Source: Dermatophilaceae bacterium Sec6.4
GTDB lineage: Bacteria; Actinomycetota; Actinomycetes; Actinomycetales; Dermatophilaceae
Length of the DNA: 64,000 bases
Direction: 5' to 3'
NCBI GenBank assembly: GCA_039636865.1
Contig: CP144172.1
Coordinates: 2,356,001 to 2,420,000 of the forward strand
The notes under the pieces were generated by a model that searched no databases, was not told the origin of the DNA, and worked only from the letters and a program-made list of their open reading frames with translations. The position numbers were made by a program, and so were the translations under genes. This document shows positions 60,174-64,000 of this stretch, one piece after another (position 1 is the stretch's first letter; every line of letters begins with the position of its first letter).

Positions 60174-61595
60174 TCAGTTCGCGCGGATGATCTTGTGCGT
60201 CATTCGGACGGTCGGGCGCTGGTCGAGCATGTGCCGGAGTGCCTTCTGTGGGGTCATCCGCTTGGCAGCGCTGTCCATGGCCGAGAAATTGAAGTTGAAC
60301 TGGCCGTAGGTCCAGGCCTCGATATCGATGCTGCCGCTGGCGTTGTAGAAACCGACCTGCGGTGCAGTGCTGTTGATGCCCCCATCGAGTTGTGCGGTCA
60401 GGGCGCCGGAGCGGGTTGCCCCGGCAAGAGTGGTGATGATCTGCGTGTCTTTGATCGCGAGCAGATTTGTGGTCTGTGCCACGGACGTGTTCGCCGTGGG
60501 TGCAACAGCAGCGGTGGTCATGTTGACTGCGATGGTGTTCTGCCCATAGGCGGAGCTCGGCAGGTTTGCAGTGCGTGCCAGGTCGCCACCGAGGCGGCCC
60601 TTGGTGATGTTCTTGCCCGTGATGCTGTTGACAGCGAGCTGGGGGGTGCTGGGGGAGTACGCCGCGCCGAAGGCATCCGTGCCCTGGGTGTAGTAGCCAC
60701 CGACAGACAGGGCGACATCAGTTGATCCGCCGTACGCGGTGACCGCGAATTTGTAGGTACCCAACTCCATGCCGTCCTGGGTTTGGGCGCTGACGAGGGT
60801 CAACGGCACGATGACGGAGCTGCTGACGGACTCCTTGTTCGAGAACTGCAGCGATGGGATCCACGGCTTGGCGCCGCTACCGCTCCAGGCGATCAGACCG
60901 CCTTTGCCGCTGGGATTGATGGCTGTGAGGTTGAGGTCCATAGCCATCACTTTGGGAGCCACGAATGAGGGGTCATTCGAGCCGAAGCCGATCTGGAAGT
61001 CCTCTTCCAGGCTGTCGCCTGGCTTCAACCGGTCCCTGGTAATTCGGGTGTCATCCTGCAGCGTCAGGTCGCTGGGCAGGTAGAGCGACCCCGCCGCCGC
61101 GGTGCTGGATGCCGATGCGAACCAGCCGACCACATCGATGCGCAGGTGTGCCTGGTAGGCACCCGCTCCGCGCACACTGATCTGTCCTGTTGAGCTGAGG
61201 GGTACGGTGACCCGGCCTTCCTGAGCGGAGCGCCCGCCGTAGGCGAAGCTCACGGCTGCCGGAATCTTCGCGCCCGCCGGGTAGGCCACGAAAGCACCGT
61301 TGCCGTGTTGGTCGAACGCCGTCAGCTGCACTACGACCGACGAGACGCCCTTGGCGGGGATGCCGCTCTTGCCGGCGACCGTGTAGGTAACGGTGTTGTT
61401 GCGCGACACGTAGGTCTTGTGGCCACCGAGGCCGGAAAAGGAGTCGGCGATCCGAGCGGGGGAGATCGGCCGGTAGGTGCCTGTGGCTGTGACAGCCGGC
61501 GGCGTGGCGGCATGCGCGGCGGACGGTGCGATCGCACCGAATGCAGCTGTGGTGCACGCGACGGCGACCACTGAGGCAGCAATTCTGACGGACAT
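60174..61595 (-). CDS. Secreted protein with three beta-type repeats
   Basis: A 473-residue protein with a signal peptide (MSVRIAASVVAVACTTAA, cleavage after AHAA). The mature chain holds three related segments of about 120-140 residues. The first starts YRPISPARIADSFSGLGG and ends LRIDVVGWF, the pattern of a common actinobacterial surface-protein repeat (consensus start P-x-R-x-x-D-T-R-x-G and end V-D-V-x-G-Y-F). The second ends VALSVGGYYTQG; the third is more degenerate. There is no anchor or enzyme motif. ATG at 61595 has GAGGGAAT upstream. It is probably an extracellular or wall-associated protein of unknown role. Confidence 0.82.
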   Translation of the reverse strand: MSVRIAASVVAVACTTAAFGAIAPSAAHAATPPAVTATGTYRPISPARIADSFSGLGGHKTYVSRNNTVTYTVAGKSGIPAKGVSSVVVQLTAFDQHGNGAFVAYPAGAKIPAAVSFAYGGRSAQEGRVTVPLSSTGQISVRGAGAYQAHLRIDVVGWFASASSTAAAGSLYLPSDLTLQDDTRITRDRLKPGDSLEEDFQIGFGSNDPSFVAPKVMAMDLNLTAINPSGKGGLIAWSGSGAKPWIPSLQFSNKESVSSSVIVPLTLVSAQTQDGMELGTYKFAVTAYGGSTDVALSVGGYYTQGTDAFGAAYSPSTPQLAVNSITGKNITKGRLGGDLARTANLPSSAYGQNTIAVNMTTAAVAPTANTSVAQTTNLLAIKDTQIITTLAGATRSGALTAQLDGGINSTAPQVGFYNASGSIDIEAWTYGQFNFNFSAMDSAAKRMTPQKALRHMLDQRPTVRMTHKIIRAN

Positions 61596-62425
61596 GGTGA
61601 TTCCCTCGAGAGTGGCCTTCCCCGTGAAGGCTGTCCGAAAGATAGCGCCCGCAGAGAGCAAGTATTGCGGAACGCAGAAGTATTTCCCTCATGCTTTCGA
61701 ATCGTTACAAACGGGGTCAAAATAGAGGCGGTGGGGGCGCCCAGGCATTACCCGCTGAGGACTGCGTCGTGACGTACCGCCACGTTCGTGGGACAGGCTG
61801 AGGGTAGAGCTGAGAGCGGTGAGCAGAGCCGCGAAAGGTAAAAAACGGGATGCGTGCGGCGCAACCCGATCGTCGAATACAGGATTGATGGCCGCTCCTA
61901 CGCTCAAGAATTTGGTAGTGACCCCGGGCAGTCACCCACCGCGCCCAGCTCTATGACGACCGGAAACCAGTAATTCTTGGGTGGTGTTGACGCAGATGGT
62001 GGCGGGGTTGCTGTGGGTCGTCGGGTTCTCGGACAACAGGCGTTACCTGTACGCCGACAACGCGATCACCCGCGAGACGATCCGAAACCGGGTGAGCCGC
62101 GAAACTTTGGGGCGCATCGAGCCGTGAGCGCAGGCGCTGCTGGAGACTGCTCCCGAACCAGAAGGCTGAACCACTGCCTACGTTCGCTCGGCGCAGTTTC
62201 GAAAAGGTCCAATCCGAGCCGGGTTCTGGGTGTCGTAGCAACTGCACGTTCTACGCCACCGAGACAGTGTTGGCTGAGGGAAGCTGGGCCCGGCTGCGGT
62301 TGTCACGTAGCGAGATTCGTCATTGGGCCCCAACACCGCGCACGTACGGCTGATGGCGATCGACGGTTTCTTTCGAGCCGACGCAGCGAGGCAGACTCTG
62401 CAGTGGATGGTGCACACTGCGGCAG
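61596..62425. other. Intergenic stretch, 830 bp
   Basis: No gene is supported. The part near 61650-61730 is AT-richer and probably holds the promoter of the secreted-protein gene. A 49-codon frame at 61981-62128 reads as a plausible peptide (YLYADNAITRETIRNRVSRE) but matches nothing I know; it could be a gene fragment. Confidence 0.5.
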
Positions 62426-62965
62426 ATGAGCGTGCATAGATCGTTACTGCATCCAATTTACGCGTTCACCCATCCTGCCCGTGATCTCGCGCCCGGTCGT
62501 GCTGAGAACAGGATGTCTGCCTACATCTACGGCGATGTCCTGGTGTTGGCCGCAACTGCCGGCGTTTCGGCCCCGGAGATCCGCACCGGTCAGGCGCTAC
62601 TCATTCTGCTCGGCACCGTCATATCGACCTACCTGGCCCATGTACTCGCCGATATTGTCGGTGCCGTGTTCGCGGGCCACACTTCGGTGGCACTCTTACG
62701 CGCTGAATTACGTGATGCCATTCCCGTCGCCAGCGCGAGCCTGCCGTCTTTCGCCCTACTGACCGCAGCCGCGATCACCTGGCTCCCTGCACTATGGGCC
62801 CAGACCGCCGCGTGCTGCGTGCTCTTGGCCCGCCTGGCTGGCATCGGCCTGGTGTACCGCCGACTGCACCCTCATGTCAGAACCCGCACCGCAATGCGAT
62901 TCGGCGCGGCAGTGGCACTGGTCGCTGCCCTGGCCGTCGCACTCAAGCTGGCCCTGACCCACTAA
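62426..62965 (+). CDS. Conserved membrane protein
   Basis: A 179-residue protein. A polar N terminus (PIYAFTHPARDLAPGRAENR) precedes MSAYIYGDVLVLAATAGVSA and four or five hydrophobic segments (ALLILLGTVISTYLAHVLA, SFALLTAAAITWLPALW, ALVAALAVALKLAL). Similar proteins are widespread in actinobacteria without known function. The ATG at 62426 keeps the N-terminal block shared by relatives I recall; the ATG at 62513 is an alternative. Confidence 0.75.
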   Translation: MSVHRSLLHPIYAFTHPARDLAPGRAENRMSAYIYGDVLVLAATAGVSAPEIRTGQALLILLGTVISTYLAHVLADIVGAVFAGHTSVALLRAELRDAIPVASASLPSFALLTAAAITWLPALWAQTAACCVLLARLAGIGLVYRRLHPHVRTRTAMRFGAAVALVAALAVALKLALTH

Positions 62966-63510
62966 CCAAAAAAATTGACAGGGCAGATCACAGAAAACGA
63001 ACGCCAGCTTCCCCCGGTATCAGCCCGGGACTTCGAAACGTGTCCCCAGGAACCGCGCCGGCAGGGCAGCGTTGGGCTCCACGGAGCTGGCAGTCTCAGA
63101 GCACGACGCCAGTTAGATGTGCGACGCGATGTGCGAACCCGGGGCCCGACATGCGATCCCAGAGGTGCGTCTTGTTTCCTGCTACCGTCGCCTGAGAAAC
63201 ATGCGATCCCTATGGAAGGGTCCGTCCGGGGGACGGAAAGCAGTGAACAAGTACTTCCTCATCATCTGCCGCGGCCAGTGGCAGCGAAGCGAGTAAGTCG
63301 CCCACTCAGGTACTGGCTGATACCTAGTCGGCATTGTTCAACGCTAAGTCGGTACACATCAGTGGCACTGTGACAAGCAAGGGGCAGCAGCAGAAACTTG
63401 ATCTGCGGCTCCATCGCCGCAGGCTTGAACTCCGGGCCGGGGGAGGTCACGAAACGGCCAACTTGTCATAATGCAGATTATCGGCGAATCGTTGGGGCTA
63501 GGGATCCGGT
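62966..63510. other. Intergenic stretch, 545 bp, with small repeats
   Basis: No gene is supported. ACATGCGATCCC occurs twice (63149-63160 and 63199-63210, 50-bp spacing). TCCGTCC-GGG-GGACGGA (63221-63237) is a perfect 7-bp hairpin with a 3-base loop and could be a terminator. A 62-codon minus-strand frame (63262-63450) has no family match. Confidence 0.5.
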
Positions 63511-64000
63511 TCAGCTGACTGGTGCGCTGGAGAAATCGACGTCGACAGTCGGGACGACGCCCGCTGATCGGCCGGGAGCTGTCTGAAAACTCCAGTACAG
63601 ATTGGTGTGGTCGATGACCTTGTCAGGTGTCGGCGCGCCCCACGGCGAGAGATCGTCGGTCGTATGTGCGTCACTCACCAGCAGTGCGTCGTAACCGCGG
63701 GTCAGGGCGCCGTGCAGGGTCGAGCGGATGCAGGCATCGGTCTGCGCCCCGGACACCAGCAGCGATCCGACTCCTCGACTGGCCAACACCTGTTCGAGAT
63801 CGGTGGCTTCGAAGGCGTCACCGTATTTCTTCTGTACCAACGGCTCGCCCTCCAGGCGCTGCAGCTGCGGCACGTACTCCCACGCCTGGCTCCCGGACGG
63901 TAGCTCGTCGCTGTTGTGCTGGATCCAGACGACGTCGACTGACGCGGCGCGGGCCTTGTCGATCAACACCGCGACATTGGCGATGACCCGCTCGCGCTCG
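63511..64000 (-). CDS. Isochorismatase-family cysteine hydrolase (N terminus outside window)
   Basis: The minus-strand frame is open to the window edge, so the first part (including the catalytic Asp) lies beyond base 64000. The visible 163 residues have VVWIQHNSDELPSGSQAWEY, a KKYGDAFEATDLEQVL block with the catalytic Lys region, and the nucleophilic Cys in LLVSGAQTDACIRSTLHGAL. This is the cysteine-hydrolase branch (nicotinamidase-like), not necessarily acting on isochorismate. Substrate unknown. Confidence 0.85.
   Translation of the reverse strand, partial: ERERVIANVAVLIDKARAASVDVVWIQHNSDELPSGSQAWEYVPQLQRLEGEPLVQKKYGDAFEATDLEQVLASRGVGSLLVSGAQTDACIRSTLHGALTRGYDALLVSDAHTTDDLSPWGAPTPDKVIDHTNLYWSFQTAPGRSAGVVPTVDVDFSSAPVS

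Noticed and set aside
61981..62128. 49-codon frame as a gene
   Set aside because: Too short, no match, no clear start signal; noted only as a possible fragment.
63149..63210. Repeated ACATGCGATCCC as a CRISPR
   Set aside because: Only two 12-base copies without further spacers or cas genes.
63100..63240. Possible c-di-AMP (ydaO-type) riboswitch before the window-end genes
   Set aside because: Conserved ydaO core motifs are not present and no cell-wall hydrolase gene follows.
63262..63450. 62-codon minus-strand frame as a small gene
   Set aside because: No ribosome-binding site that I can see, no family resemblance, and it lies in a gene-poor stretch.

Overview
This window is about 64 kb of GC-rich chromosomal DNA from an actinomycete. 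Three things support that: a mycothiol ligase (mshC) beside the small actinobacterial families DUF3090 and SCO1664, an InhA-type enoyl reductase behind a MabA-type FabG, and other actinobacteria-restricted families (DUF3099, DUF5703, DUF6584). Gene content and order suggest Micrococcales, perhaps near Dermacoccaceae or Intrasporangiaceae. That placement is inferred from memory of gene content, not from a search. There is one tRNA, no rRNA, no CRISPR array and no complete mobile element.

Layout. 0-4 kb: end of an ABC exporter, SURF1, moaA and a coupled DUF3099/small-protein pair. 4.1-5.7 kb: fatty-acid reductases fabG-fabI behind a 14-bp perfect hairpin. 5.7-11.9 kb: a cyanophycin locus. It has cphB-cphA on the minus strand and, converging on it, a second CphA-like Mur ligase that lacks the ATP-grasp half and carries a TPR tail. 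11.9-15.7 kb: serB and glgC (overlapping, minus strand), diverging from a GT4 glycogen synthase. 15.8-25.6 kb: housekeeping genes, including an ABC ATPase, TauE, TrmH, a luciferase-like oxidoreductase, PlsC, a RecQ-like helicase with a phosphoribosyltransferase-like tail, and DinB. 25.7-29.9 kb: a coupled ctaG/copD-copA copper module. 30.1-30.7 kb: a methyltransferase wreck and tRNA-Leu(GAG). 30.8-35.1 kb: a lipoprotein sugar dehydrogenase diverging from an ATP-dependent DNA ligase coupled to an M20 peptidase. 35.1-41.1 kb: small conserved genes, aldo/keto reductase, and the block F420 oxidoreductase - phosphatase - DUF3090 - SCO1664 - mshC. 41.1-50.3 kb: a hydrolase, a MarR-ClC pair with a clear operator, an M20D amidohydrolase, agmatinase, an amino-acid/amine permease and a universal stress protein. 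50.4-58.5 kb: a DeoR regulator diverging from a tightly coupled Ytf-type sugar importer followed by galT-galK. 58.5-64 kb: a sparser, degraded stretch with a secreted trypsin-like protease, an IS3 transposase remnant, a secreted beta-repeat protein, a membrane protein and a truncated isochorismatase.

How the genes work together. The best-resolved pathway is sugar import followed by galactose-1-phosphate metabolism: binding protein, double ATPase, two permeases, GalT and GalK. Five of its junctions are ATGA or TTGA overlaps or near-contacts, and the DeoR protein with its palindromes probably controls it. The cyanophycin genes store nitrogen and carbon as Asp/Arg polymer. The agmatinase-permease-amidohydrolase group handles arginine-derived amines and could draw on the same pool, but that link is inference. 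glgC-glgA store carbon.

The most unusual items are the ATP-grasp-less CphA paralogue with its TPR tail; a recurring pattern of short tandem duplications at the 3' ends of minus-strand genes, two of them three units of about 17 bp that include the stop codon; and several strong symmetric elements at regulatory positions.
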